NCBI RefSeq assembly: GCF_002920615.1
Contig: NZ_PQSU01000018.1
Span: 152,261 to 216,260, forward strand
Length of the DNA: 64,000 bases
Reading direction: 5' to 3'
Source of the DNA: Streptomyces sp. Ru62
Lineage (GTDB): Bacteria; Actinomycetota; Actinomycetes; Streptomycetales; Streptomycetaceae
Positions 1 through 7,414 of this stretch are shown one piece after another. Numbering within the stretch: position 1 is the first letter of the stretch; every line of letters begins with the position of its first letter. The notes below the pieces were generated by a model. The model ran no database searches, was not told the DNA's origin, and was given only the letters and a program-made list of their open reading frames with translations. The position numbers were made by a program, and so were the translations under genes.

Positions 1-285
1 TGCACCGACCCCGCGTACCGCGGCCGGGGACTGGCCACCCGGCTGGTGCGCGCGGTCGCGGCCGGCATCCGGGACCGCGGGGACACCCCGTTCCTGCACG
101 CCGCGGCCGGCAACACGACCGCGATCCGGCTCTACGAGTCGATCGGGTTCACCCTGCGCCGCCGCTCCCGCATCGTGCAGCTGCGCAGCCCGGGAACAAC
201 CGGCGCCGGCCGGACGTTGGACGTCCTGACGAGATCCGCCAGGCGGACGCCGACCCGGCCCACCGCGCCCGACGGACGGAGGTGA
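1..285 (+). CDS. GNAT-family N-acetyltransferase, C-terminal fragment
   Basis: This is the 3' part of an open frame that enters from the left edge, so the start is not visible. The 94 visible residues open with the acetyl-CoA pyrophosphate-binding motif of GNAT enzymes (YRGRGLATRLV, residues 6-16), then an alpha-helix, a FLHAAAGNTTAIRLYESIGF segment matching motif B, and the typical terminal strand. The family transfers an acetyl group from acetyl-CoA to an amine; the substrate cannot be read from this fragment. The last 30 residues are Arg/Thr/Pro rich and look like a loose tail. The stop lies five bases before the leader peptide start at 291, so the two could be co-transcribed, but the leader more likely belongs to the monooxygenase operon downstream. 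Confidence 0.85.
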   Translation, partial: CTDPAYRGRGLATRLVRAVAAGIRDRGDTPFLHAAAGNTTAIRLYESIGFTLRRRSRIVQLRSPGTTGAGRTLDVLTRSARRTPTRPTAPDGRR

Positions 286-290
286 CGGCC

Positions 291-413
291 GTGACCCGAG
301 TGCCCCCGCGGGCGCGCCCGCCGCGCGCCCCGCACCCGTACCGGTCCGTCCGTCTGCACTCCCGGCCGCACATAGACCTCCAGCGCGTGTCCGCCGCGCT
401 CTGTCGCCCCTGA
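291..413 (+). CDS. Putative sulfur-responsive leader peptide (40 aa)
   Basis: A short frame starting GTG at 291 has a good ribosome site (GGAGG, 277-281, nine bases upstream) and ends TGA at 411-413. The peptide ends HSRPHIDLQRVSAALCRP. This C-terminal signature (His-rich stretch, HIDL/HVDL, R-V/L, SALC plus basic residue) is the hallmark of the short 'putative leader peptides' that precede sulfur-acquisition and flavin-monooxygenase operons in streptomycetes. Actinobacterial cysteine-containing upstream frames are known to act as attenuators that sense cysteine supply. The penultimate-region Cys codon and the GC-rich hairpin-forming sequence at 414-542 fit that model. The alternative start GTG 282 is in frame but would overlap the acetyltransferase stop. 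The reading as a leader peptide rests on the motif and position; regulation by cysteine is inferred. Confidence 0.7.
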   Translation: MTRVPPRARPPRAPHPYRSVRLHSRPHIDLQRVSAALCRP

Positions 414-542
414 CCTCTCCCCGGCCCCCGCCCCGGCCCGGGGCTCCTCCCGCCGCGCCCGCCCGCGGCCGGCGCCGCCCGCCCGGCCGCCGCCGGCCCC
501 GCGAGCCGGCGTCCTCGAACGGACATCAAGGAAGGCACCCAC
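414..542 (+). promoter_or_regulatory. GC-rich leader with attenuator-like hairpins
   Basis: Between the leader peptide stop and the first monooxygenase gene lie 129 bases of almost pure G/C. A compact hairpin can form at 430-444 (GCCCCG / CGGGGC with a 3-base loop), and further complementary GGCCGG/CCGGCC-rich blocks occur at 470-512. Alternating pairings of this kind would suit attenuation coupled to translation of the leader peptide. The SD for the next gene (AAGGAAGG, about 529-536) lies at the end of the segment, so it could be sequestered. The alternative structures are inferred by eye and not energy-checked. Confidence 0.4.
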
Positions 543-1745
543 GTGTCCTCAACTCCTGCCGCACCCCTGCACCTCGCCGTCGCCCTGGACGGCACCGGAT
601 GGCACCCGGCGTCCTGGCGCGAGCCGGTCGCCCGCCCCCGCGACCTGTTCACCGCCGGCTACTGGACCGACCTGATCGCCGAGGCCGAACGCGGCCTGCT
701 CGACTTCGTCACCATCGAGGACGGCCTTGGCCCGCAGTCCTCCCACCTCCTCGCGCCCGACGAGCGCACCGACCAGATCCGCGGCCGGCTCGACGCGGTC
801 CTCATCGCCTCCCGCGTCGCCCCGGTCACCCGGCACATAGGCCTGGTCCCGACCGTGGTGGCCACACACACCGAGCCGTTCCACATCTCGAAGGCGATCG
901 CCACCCTCGACTACGTCAGCACCGGACGCGCGGGCCTGCGGGTGCGCACCGACTTCCGCCCGGACGAGGCCGCGCACTTCGGCCGCCGCACGATCCCCCG
1001 GATCGAAGGCTTCGACAGCCCGGACGCGCAGGCAGCGATCACCGACCTGTTCGACGAGGCCGCCGACTACGTGGAAGTGGTCCGCCGGCTCTGGGACAGC
1101 TGGGAGGACGACGCCGAGATCCGGGACGCGGCGACCGGCCGCTTCATCGACCGGGACAAGCTGCACTACATCGACTTCGAGGGCCGCTGGTTCAGCGTCA
1201 AGGGCCCGTCCATCACGCCCCGCCCGCCGCAGGGCCAGCCCCTGGTCACCGCCCTCGCCCACCAGACCGTCCCGTACCGCCTCGTGGCCCGCCAGGCCGA
1301 CGTCGGCTACGTCACCCCGCACGACGCGGACCAGGCACGGGCGATCGTCGCCGAGATCCGCGCCGAGCAGCAGGCGGCGGGCCGCGCCGGCGAGACGCTG
1401 CACGTCTTCGGCGACCTCGTCGTCTTCCTGGACGACAGCCCGGCCGCCGCCGAGGACCGCCGCGACCGTCTCGACACCCTCGCGGGCGAGCCGTACACCA
1501 GCGACGCCCGGATCTTCACCGGTACGGCCGCCCGACTCGCAGATCTGCTGGAGGAGTTGGCGGCGGGCGGGCTGACCGGGTTCCGGCTGCGGCCCGCGGT
1601 CGCCGGCCACGACCTGCCCCGGATCACCCGGGACCTGGTGCCCGAGCTGCGGCGCCGCCGCCGTTTCCGGGACGCCTACGAGGCCGGCACCCTGCGCGGC
1701 CTCCTCGGCCTCGCCCGCCCCGCCAACCGCTACGCAGCAGCCTGA
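543..1745 (+). CDS. LLM-class flavin-dependent monooxygenase
   Basis: A 400-residue protein of the bacterial luciferase-like monooxygenase superfamily (NtaA/SnaA/DszA/SfnG branch), which uses FMNH2 supplied by a separate reductase to oxidise sulfur- or nitrogen-bearing organic substrates with O2. It opens with the TIM-barrel strand LHLAVALDGTGWHP, and continues with a FVTIEDGLGPQ strand and the long family-specific insertion after residue 180. GTG 543 is chosen because of the AAGGAAGG ribosome site 6-13 bases before it. It heads a run of three related genes (gaps 26 bp and a 4-bp overlap), so the set is almost surely one operon, preceded by a leader peptide of the sulfur-linked kind. Sulfonate, sulfone or thioether oxidation is likely but the substrate is not defined by sequence. 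Confidence 0.85.
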   Translation: MSSTPAAPLHLAVALDGTGWHPASWREPVARPRDLFTAGYWTDLIAEAERGLLDFVTIEDGLGPQSSHLLAPDERTDQIRGRLDAVLIASRVAPVTRHIGLVPTVVATHTEPFHISKAIATLDYVSTGRAGLRVRTDFRPDEAAHFGRRTIPRIEGFDSPDAQAAITDLFDEAADYVEVVRRLWDSWEDDAEIRDAATGRFIDRDKLHYIDFEGRWFSVKGPSITPRPPQGQPLVTALAHQTVPYRLVARQADVGYVTPHDADQARAIVAEIRAEQQAAGRAGETLHVFGDLVVFLDDSPAAAEDRRDRLDTLAGEPYTSDARIFTGTAARLADLLEELAAGGLTGFRLRPAVAGHDLPRITRDLVPELRRRRRFRDAYEAGTLRGLLGLARPANRYAAA

Positions 1746-1771
1746 ACGCCGGAGAGGACGACCGTACCGCC

Positions 1772-3172
1772 ATGAGCAAGCCGCTGAAGCAGATCCACCT
1801 GGCCGCCCACTTCCCCGGCGTCAACAACACCACCGTGTGGAGCGACCCGGCCGCCGGCAGCCACATCGAGTTCAGCTCCTTCGCGCACTTCGCGCGGACC
1901 GCCGAACGCGCCAAGTTCGACTTCCTGTTCCTCGCCGAGGGGCTCCGGCTGCGCGAGCAGGGCGGCCAGATCTACGACCTGGACGTGGTCGGCCGCCCCG
2001 ACACCTTCACCGTGCTGGCCGCGCTGGCCGCCGTCACCGACCGGCTCGGCCTGACCGGCACCATCAACTCCACCTTCAACGAGCCGTACGAGGTGGCCCG
2101 GCAGTTCGCGAGCCTCGACCACCTCTCCGGCGGCCGGTCCGCCTGGAACGTCGTGACCTCCTGGGACGCCTTCACCGGCGAGAACTTCCGGCGCGGCGGC
2201 TACCTGCCGCAGGAGGAGCGCTACTCCCGCGCCCAGGAGTTCCTCGCCACCGCACACGAACTGTTCGACTCCTGGCGCGGCGACGAGATCATCGCCGACC
2301 AGGCCACCGGGACCTTCCTCCGGGACGCCAAGGCCGGTGCCTTCGTGCACCAGGGGCAGCACTTCGACATCCACGGCCGGTTCAACGTCCCACGCTCCCC
2401 GCAGGGCCGCCCCGTCGTCTTCCAGGCGGGCGACTCCGACGAGGGCCGCGAGTTCGCCGCCTCCAGCGCGGACGCGATCTTCAGCCGGTACTCCACCCTG
2501 AAGGAGGGCCAGGCCTTCTACACCGACGTCAAGTCCCGCCTCGCCACGTACGGCCGCCGCCCCGACCAGCTCCTCATCCTGCCCGCGGCGACCTTCGTCC
2601 TCGGCGACACCGACCAGGAGGCCGCCGAACTCGCCCGCGAGGTGCGCAGGCAGCAGGTCAGCGGGGCCACCGCCATCAAGCACCTGGAGTTCGTCTGGAA
2701 CCGCGACCTGTCGGCGTACGACCCGGAGGGCCCGCTGCCCGACGTGGACCCGGTGGTGAGCGAGGACCACATCTCCCGGGGCCGCGCCCAGGTACGGATG
2801 TACCGGGACCCGGTGGCCATCGCCCGCGAGTGGCGGCAGCTCGCCGAGGCCAACAGGTGGTCCATCCGCGACCTGGTGATCAACACCGGCAACCGGCAGA
2901 CGTTCATCGGCTCGCCGCAGACCGTGGCGCGGACCATCAACGACTTCGTGCAGGCCGACGCCTCCGACGGCTTCATCCTCGTCCCGCACATCACCCCCGG
3001 CGGTCTCGACCCGTTCGCCGACAAGGTGGTCCCGCTGCTCCAGGAACAGGGCGTCTTCCGCGCCGACTACGAGGGCACGACCCTGCGCGACCACCTGGGC
3101 CTCGCCCACCCCGACGCCGACGCCGGGGCCGGTACCCGCACCGGTGCCTCGTCCGCGCGGGCCGCGTCGTGA
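1772..3172 (+). CDS. NtaA/DmoA-family FMN-dependent monooxygenase
   Basis: A 466-residue flavin monooxygenase of the NtaA/SnaA/SoxA/DszA family. Family landmarks are KQIHLAAHFPGVNNTTVW at the N-terminus, the DFLFLAEGL strand, the GLTGTINSTFNEPYEVARQF block, the LSGGRSAWNVVTSW strand that lines the flavin site, and the GDSDEGREFAA region that contacts the phosphate of FMN. Relatives include nitrilotriacetate, dibenzothiophene-sulfone and dimethyl-sulfide monooxygenases. ATG 1772 gives the family N-terminus exactly, although the frame stays open far upstream. Second gene of the three-gene operon; its stop overlaps the next start. It needs a flavin reductase, which is not encoded nearby. Confidence 0.88.
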   Translation: MSKPLKQIHLAAHFPGVNNTTVWSDPAAGSHIEFSSFAHFARTAERAKFDFLFLAEGLRLREQGGQIYDLDVVGRPDTFTVLAALAAVTDRLGLTGTINSTFNEPYEVARQFASLDHLSGGRSAWNVVTSWDAFTGENFRRGGYLPQEERYSRAQEFLATAHELFDSWRGDEIIADQATGTFLRDAKAGAFVHQGQHFDIHGRFNVPRSPQGRPVVFQAGDSDEGREFAASSADAIFSRYSTLKEGQAFYTDVKSRLATYGRRPDQLLILPAATFVLGDTDQEAAELAREVRRQQVSGATAIKHLEFVWNRDLSAYDPEGPLPDVDPVVSEDHISRGRAQVRMYRDPVAIAREWRQLAEANRWSIRDLVINTGNRQTFIGSPQTVARTINDFVQADASDGFILVPHITPGGLDPFADKVVPLLQEQGVFRADYEGTTLRDHLGLAHPDADAGAGTRTGASSARAAS

Positions 3173-4275
3173 AGTTCCTCGCGATCACGCTGATCGTGCA
3201 CCGGCCGGACCCGGTCACCGGAGTCCTGGGGCCGACGCACGAGCGGTTCCGCGAGGTGCTGGACAACGCCGTGCTGGCGGAGGAGCTGGGCTTCGACGGA
3301 TTCGGCGTGGGGGAGCGGCACGAACGGCCGTTCCTCTCCTCCGCGCCGACCGTCGTGCTCAGCCATGTCGCCGCCCTCACCCGCCGCATCCGGCTCTTCA
3401 CCGCCGTCACCACCCTCAGCCTGCTCGACCCGGTCCGGGCCTACGAGGACTACGCCACCCTGGACCACCTCTCCGAGGGGCGCCTCGACCTGATCATCGG
3501 CAAGGGCAACGGCACCGCGCAGCGCGAGCTGTTCCACGTCACCCCCGAGGACCAGTGGGACCGCAACGCCGAGAGCTACGAGGTGTTCCGGCGGCTGTGG
3601 CGGCAGGACCGGGTGACCGCCGACACCCGGTTCCGGCCACCGCTGAAGGACGCCGAGGCGTGGCCGCGGCCGTACCAGCGACCGGTCCGCGTCTGGCACG
3701 GCAGCGCCACCAGCGAGGAGTCCGTGGACCTCGCCGCCCGCTACGGAGACCCGCTGTTCTCGGCGAACGTCACCCATCCCGTGGAGCCGTACGCCGAACT
3801 GGTCCGCCACTACCGCGAACGCTGGGAGCACTACGGCCACGACCCGGCGGCGATCGCGGTGGGCGCGGGCTCGGCCGGGCTCCTCGTCGCCCGTACCTCA
3901 CAGGAGGCGCTGACGGCGTACCGCCCGGTCTTCGAGAGCAACCTGGCCTTCCAGCGGTCGGCGGGCCTGCCCGTGGTGTTCGAGACCCTGGAGGACTTCG
4001 CGGCGCGCAGCTCGGCGCTGATCGGCAGCCCCGAGCAGGTCATCGACAAGGTGCACCGCTACCACGAGCGGCTGGGGCACACCGTCCTGCACGTGACCGC
4101 GGACGCCGGCGGCCTGCCCGCCGCCCGGCACCGCGCCTCGCTGGAACTGTTCCAGTCGGCCGTCGCGCCGGCGCTGCGCCGGGACATCCCGGACCCGCCG
4201 TTCCCCTGGGCGCCGGTCCTGCCCGCCGACGCGGCACGGACACCGGCGTGGGCGTGGACGTCACCTCCCCCGTAG
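3169..4275 (+). CDS. LLM-class flavin-dependent oxidoreductase
   Basis: A 368-residue TIM-barrel oxidoreductase of the luciferase-like superfamily, shorter than its two upstream neighbours and closer to the group annotated simply as LLM class FMN or F420 oxidoreductase. Visible landmarks are FDGFGVGERHERPFLSSAP, the LFTAVTTLSLLDPVRAYEDY strand and the LSEGRLDLIIGKG strand. GTG 3169 overlaps the preceding TGA (GTGA), which implies translational coupling and a joint function with the other two enzymes. The last codons and the stop lie inside a perfect 17-bp hairpin that probably ends the operon. Confidence 0.86.
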   Translation: MKFLAITLIVHRPDPVTGVLGPTHERFREVLDNAVLAEELGFDGFGVGERHERPFLSSAPTVVLSHVAALTRRIRLFTAVTTLSLLDPVRAYEDYATLDHLSEGRLDLIIGKGNGTAQRELFHVTPEDQWDRNAESYEVFRRLWRQDRVTADTRFRPPLKDAEAWPRPYQRPVRVWHGSATSEESVDLAARYGDPLFSANVTHPVEPYAELVRHYRERWEHYGHDPAAIAVGAGSAGLLVARTSQEALTAYRPVFESNLAFQRSAGLPVVFETLEDFAARSSALIGSPEQVIDKVHRYHERLGHTVLHVTADAGGLPAARHRASLELFQSAVAPALRRDIPDPPFPWAPVLPADAARTPAWAWTSPPP

Positions 4276-4290
4276 GTGACGTCCACGCCC
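4250..4290. terminator. Bidirectional terminator hairpin, 17-bp perfect stem
   Basis: GGGCGTGGACGTCACCT (4250-4266) pairs perfectly with 4274-4290 across a 7-base loop CCCCCGT. The stem contains the end of the third monooxygenase gene and its TAG stop. It lies between convergent genes (monooxygenase to the right, metalloprotease to the left), so it can stop transcription from both sides. No U-tract follows, as is common in streptomycete terminators. Confidence 0.8.
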
Positions 4291-4334
4291 GCTCCCCCGG
4301 TGCCGGACAGTGGCTCGGTGTCGTCCGTGTGCCG

Positions 4335-5420
4335 TCACCAGCACATGACCGCCGTCTCTCCCGACCCCCACGTGGAGTACAGGCGGACCCGGACGACATA
4401 GCGGCGGCCCTTGACGAGCCGGACCCGGACGGCGGCGTTGTCCGGCGTGCCGCCGTCGTCGTGGCCCGCGAGGAAGCGCGGCACCCCGTCGCGCTCCTCG
4501 AAGACCACCAGCACGCTGTCGGCGTCGCCGAAGGTGCCCACCGTGTACTCGCGGGTCTCCGGCGGCTCGACGGTGAAGTCGGCCTGCTCGCCCGGCCCCA
4601 GTCCGAGCGGCGCGGACCGGAACGGCACCAGCGCCGCCGGACCGCCCGGAGCGGCGGGCGGATACCAGCGCAGCACGAACTCCTTGTCGGCCGGGGAGGG
4701 AGCGCCGGGCGGACGCAGCCCCCCGCGGTACTGCTCCGGCTCCAGCACCAGCCCCGGCCCGAACGGCAGCGTCATCACCGACTGCGGATCCCACACCGAG
4801 CCGCCCGCCTCGCAGGCGTCCAGCGGGCGCAGCACGTTCGTGTACGTCGTCTCCCGGCTCCAGAAGTTCGGCGGCCCCGCCAGTTCGGCGTACACCGCCT
4901 CGTCGTCCCAGTGCAGCCCGGCGAACGGACTCTGGTGCTCGTGCACCATGCCGAGCACGTGCCCGATCTGGTGCAGGACGGTCCCGCGCTCCCCGGGCGC
5001 GGTCACGTCCCAGCCGAAGTTCATGGTGCGCTCGCCCCGGCCCACCGACAACGCGTCCCGGCCGACCGCCGACCAGGATCCGGCACCGGCCTGGAACCCG
5101 ATCCGCAGCTCCGCCTCGTGCCGGTCGCCGACCTCGGCGAACGTGACGCCGATGCCGAGGCCCTGCCACTCGGCGAAGCACCCGCGGACCACGTCCCGCT
5201 GCTCCTCGCCGCCCGCCCACGGCACCCGGCGCAGCTCCCCGGTCCCGGGGACCGGGACGACCGAGGCGTCCGTGCGGGCGTCCAGGAAGCAGTAGTGCAG
5301 GACGGTGCCGTTGACCCACATCCGCCGCCCGGCGAGCAGCGCGCCCAGCCGCTCGGCGGTCAGCCCCGGTGCGAACGACGGGGCCGGCTGCCGCGGAAGC
5401 GAGCAGAGGCGTCGGGTCAT
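4335..5420 (-). CDS. Astacin/M12-like metallopeptidase with altered active site
   Basis: A 361-residue protein with a metzincin-type peptidase domain (about residues 35-255) and a C-terminal beta-rich domain of the pre-peptidase type (about 260-361). The zinc signature reads HQIGHVLGMVHEH (residues 150-162), so the three zinc-binding His of HExxHxxGxxH are present but the catalytic Glu is Gln (Q151, codon at 4968-4970). A Met-turn-like SVMTLPF follows. No signal peptide or membrane anchor is obvious. The gene is divergent from the LuxR-type regulator at 5515, with palindromes between them that could be the regulator's sites. Either the enzyme is inactive (binding or scaffold role) or the Gln is tolerated; the sequence alone cannot decide. 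Confidence 0.8.
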   Translation of the reverse strand: MTRRLCSLPRQPAPSFAPGLTAERLGALLAGRRMWVNGTVLHYCFLDARTDASVVPVPGTGELRRVPWAGGEEQRDVVRGCFAEWQGLGIGVTFAEVGDRHEAELRIGFQAGAGSWSAVGRDALSVGRGERTMNFGWDVTAPGERGTVLHQIGHVLGMVHEHQSPFAGLHWDDEAVYAELAGPPNFWSRETTYTNVLRPLDACEAGGSVWDPQSVMTLPFGPGLVLEPEQYRGGLRPPGAPSPADKEFVLRWYPPAAPGGPAALVPFRSAPLGLGPGEQADFTVEPPETREYTVGTFGDADSVLVVFEERDGVPRFLAGHDDGGTPDNAAVRVRLVKGRRYVVRVRLYSTWGSGETAVMCW

Positions 5421-5452
5421 GCGGCCAGCGTGCCCGCCGCCCCGGCCGCACG

Positions 5453-5509
5453 CCTGAGTCGGGGGCTACTCAAGTCGCCCTGTATCAGACCTGAGTACGC
5501 GCGCTCAGG
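5453..5509. promoter_or_regulatory. Two CCTGAG/CTCAGG palindromes in a divergent promoter
   Basis: The 94-bp gap between the metalloprotease and the LuxR regulator holds two similar inverted repeats: CCTGAGT (5453-5459) with ACTCAAG (5468-5474), and CCTGAG (5490-5495) with CTCAGG (5504-5509). Their centres are 36 bp apart. They are candidate operators for the adjacent regulator or another dimeric factor acting on both promoters. Assignment to a particular protein is inference from position. Confidence 0.45.
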
Positions 5510-5514
5510 ATGGT

Positions 5515-7239
5515 GTGAGGACTTACGAACAGGACGCGAAGACCCTGGAACTGCCCTGGCCGTTCACCGGACGGGCCGACGAACTGGAGCTGGTGCGCGG
5601 CGCGCTGACCGCCGGCCGGCCCGGCATCGTCGTGACGGGACCGGCGGGCCGCGGCAAGACCCGGCTGATCACGGAGGCGGTCCGGGGCACGGACCACGCC
5701 CGGGTGACCGGCACGCCCGAGGCCCGGGACCTGCCCCTCGCGGCGTTCGCGCACCTGCTGCCCGACACCGTGTCGCTGCACCGCGCGGTCCGCGCGCTGT
5801 CCGGCGTACGGCTCCTGGTCGTCGACGACGCCCAGCTGCTGGACGAGACCTCCGCCGCCCTGGTCCACCAGCTAGCCGTGCAGGGCCGCACCCGCCTGGT
5901 CGTGGCCGCGGCGGACGCCCCGCCCGCGCCCGGCGCCGTGTCCCGGCTGTGGACCGGGGAACTGCTGCCCCGGCTGGCCCTCGACCCGCTGTCCCCGGAG
6001 GACACCGCCCAACTGCTTGCGGGCGCCGGGCTGGAACCGCTCACCGTGCGCCGGCTGCACCAGGCGTGCCGGGGGGATCTGCGGCTGCTGCGCGACCTGG
6101 TGACCGCGCTCACCGGGTCCGGCCGGCTCACGCCCGTCCCGGACACCGGTGAACGGGCCTGGCGCGGCCCGCTGCCGGTCACCCCGGCCGTCCGCGAGCG
6201 GCTCGCCCCCGCCCTGGAGCGGTCCGGTCCCGGCGAACGGGACGCCCTGGAACGCCTCGCGTTCGCCGAACCCCTGCCGCTGCCCGTGGACGAGCTGGAC
6301 CTGGACGTCCTGGAACGCCTGGAGACGGACGGCCTGATCGACGTCGACGACCAGGGTGCCGTCACCCTCGCTCACCCCCTGCACGGCGCCGCGCTGCGCG
6401 CCACGGCCGGCCGGCTGCGGGCCCGCCGGCTGGCCCGCGCGCCCTTCGCGCACGGTCCCGCGCTCGACGCCGAACAGCGCACCCTGGTCCGGCGGATGGA
6501 CCGGCTCGACGTCCGGGCGGTGCCGACGCCGGTGGGGGAGTGGCTGGTCGCGGAGGGCGGTCCGCTGCCGGCCGGGTACGCCGGGGTCCGCGCCCGGTTC
6601 GCGCGTCTGCGGGGTGAGCTGCGGGAGGCGGCGGCGTGGGCCCGGGAGGGGCTGCGGGAGACTCCGTCGGACGGCGGATGCCTGAGGGAACTCGCACTGG
6701 CCGAGGGCACCTTGGGCGAGGTGACCGACCCGGACGGCGTCCATGCGCGCTACGACGCCGTACGCCTCGGCGAGCCCGGGCGGGCGGTCGGACGGCTGCC
6801 GGCCGGCAGCGTGTTCGCCCGGCACGCGGACGCGCTGGCGCGCGGGGACGGAGCCGCGCTGGACCGGGCGGCGGAGGCGCTGGCGGAGCGGGGCTTCCTG
6901 CTGTACGCGGCGGAGGCGCACGCGCAGGCGGTACGGGTCCACCGGGATCCCCGGGCCGCCCGGCTGTCCCGTACCCGGGCCGTCGCGCTGGCCCGCCGCT
7001 GCCAGGGGGCGCGCACGCCCGCGCTGGCCGGGCTGGTCCTCGGTGAACTCACCGCCCGGCAGCGGCAGATCGTCACGCTGGCCGCAGCCGGGCTGAGCAA
7101 CCGGGAGATCGCCGAGCGGCTGACGCTGTCCGTACGGACGGTCGGCAACCACCTGTACAGCGCGTACACGCGACTCGGCACCGGGGACCGGGGGGCCCTG
7201 CCCTGGCTGGTGGACGTGCCGGAGAGGGAGACGGCCTAG
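5515..7239 (+). CDS. LuxR-family regulator with AAA+ ATPase domain (LAL type)
   Basis: A 574-residue regulator. An N-terminal P-loop NTPase has Walker A GPAGRGKT (residues 42-49) and a Walker B-like LLVVDDAQLL near residue 103. The middle is Ala/Leu/Arg-rich helical repeats. The C-terminus carries a LuxR/GerE helix-turn-helix starting LTARQRQIVTLAAAGLSNR with the recognition helix near LSVRTVGNHL. Such proteins use ATP and a bound ligand or partner to switch promoters on. It is shorter than the 900-1000 residues of classical LAL activators. GTG 5515 is the assigned start; no strong SD is seen, and a leaderless transcript is possible. It is divergent from the metalloprotease gene, which is its most obvious target. 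Confidence 0.85.
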   Translation: MRTYEQDAKTLELPWPFTGRADELELVRGALTAGRPGIVVTGPAGRGKTRLITEAVRGTDHARVTGTPEARDLPLAAFAHLLPDTVSLHRAVRALSGVRLLVVDDAQLLDETSAALVHQLAVQGRTRLVVAAADAPPAPGAVSRLWTGELLPRLALDPLSPEDTAQLLAGAGLEPLTVRRLHQACRGDLRLLRDLVTALTGSGRLTPVPDTGERAWRGPLPVTPAVRERLAPALERSGPGERDALERLAFAEPLPLPVDELDLDVLERLETDGLIDVDDQGAVTLAHPLHGAALRATAGRLRARRLARAPFAHGPALDAEQRTLVRRMDRLDVRAVPTPVGEWLVAEGGPLPAGYAGVRARFARLRGELREAAAWAREGLRETPSDGGCLRELALAEGTLGEVTDPDGVHARYDAVRLGEPGRAVGRLPAGSVFARHADALARGDGAALDRAAEALAERGFLLYAAEAHAQAVRVHRDPRAARLSRTRAVALARRCQGARTPALAGLVLGELTARQRQIVTLAAAGLSNREIAERLTLSVRTVGNHLYSAYTRLGTGDRGALPWLVDVPERETA

Positions 7240-7414
7240 ACCTGTCCTCCGGGCCGCCCCGGGGTCGGCGTGCGGCCGGCCCCGGGGACCCGGTGAGCGT
7301 GGACGGCTACGGCGGGGCCGTCGGCCGGGCCGGGTCCGTCAGCGGACACGGCAGCGCGGGCGGGGCCCCGCTCCCCGGTACCGAGGAGGGCCCCGCCCCG
7401 TGCGCGAGCCGGGC

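Noticed and set aside
1730..3109. 459-codon open frame antisense to the second monooxygenase
   Set aside because: Val/Gly/Asp-rich shadow composition typical of the complementary strand of GC-biased codons; no ribosome site or domain; the plus-strand gene is certain.
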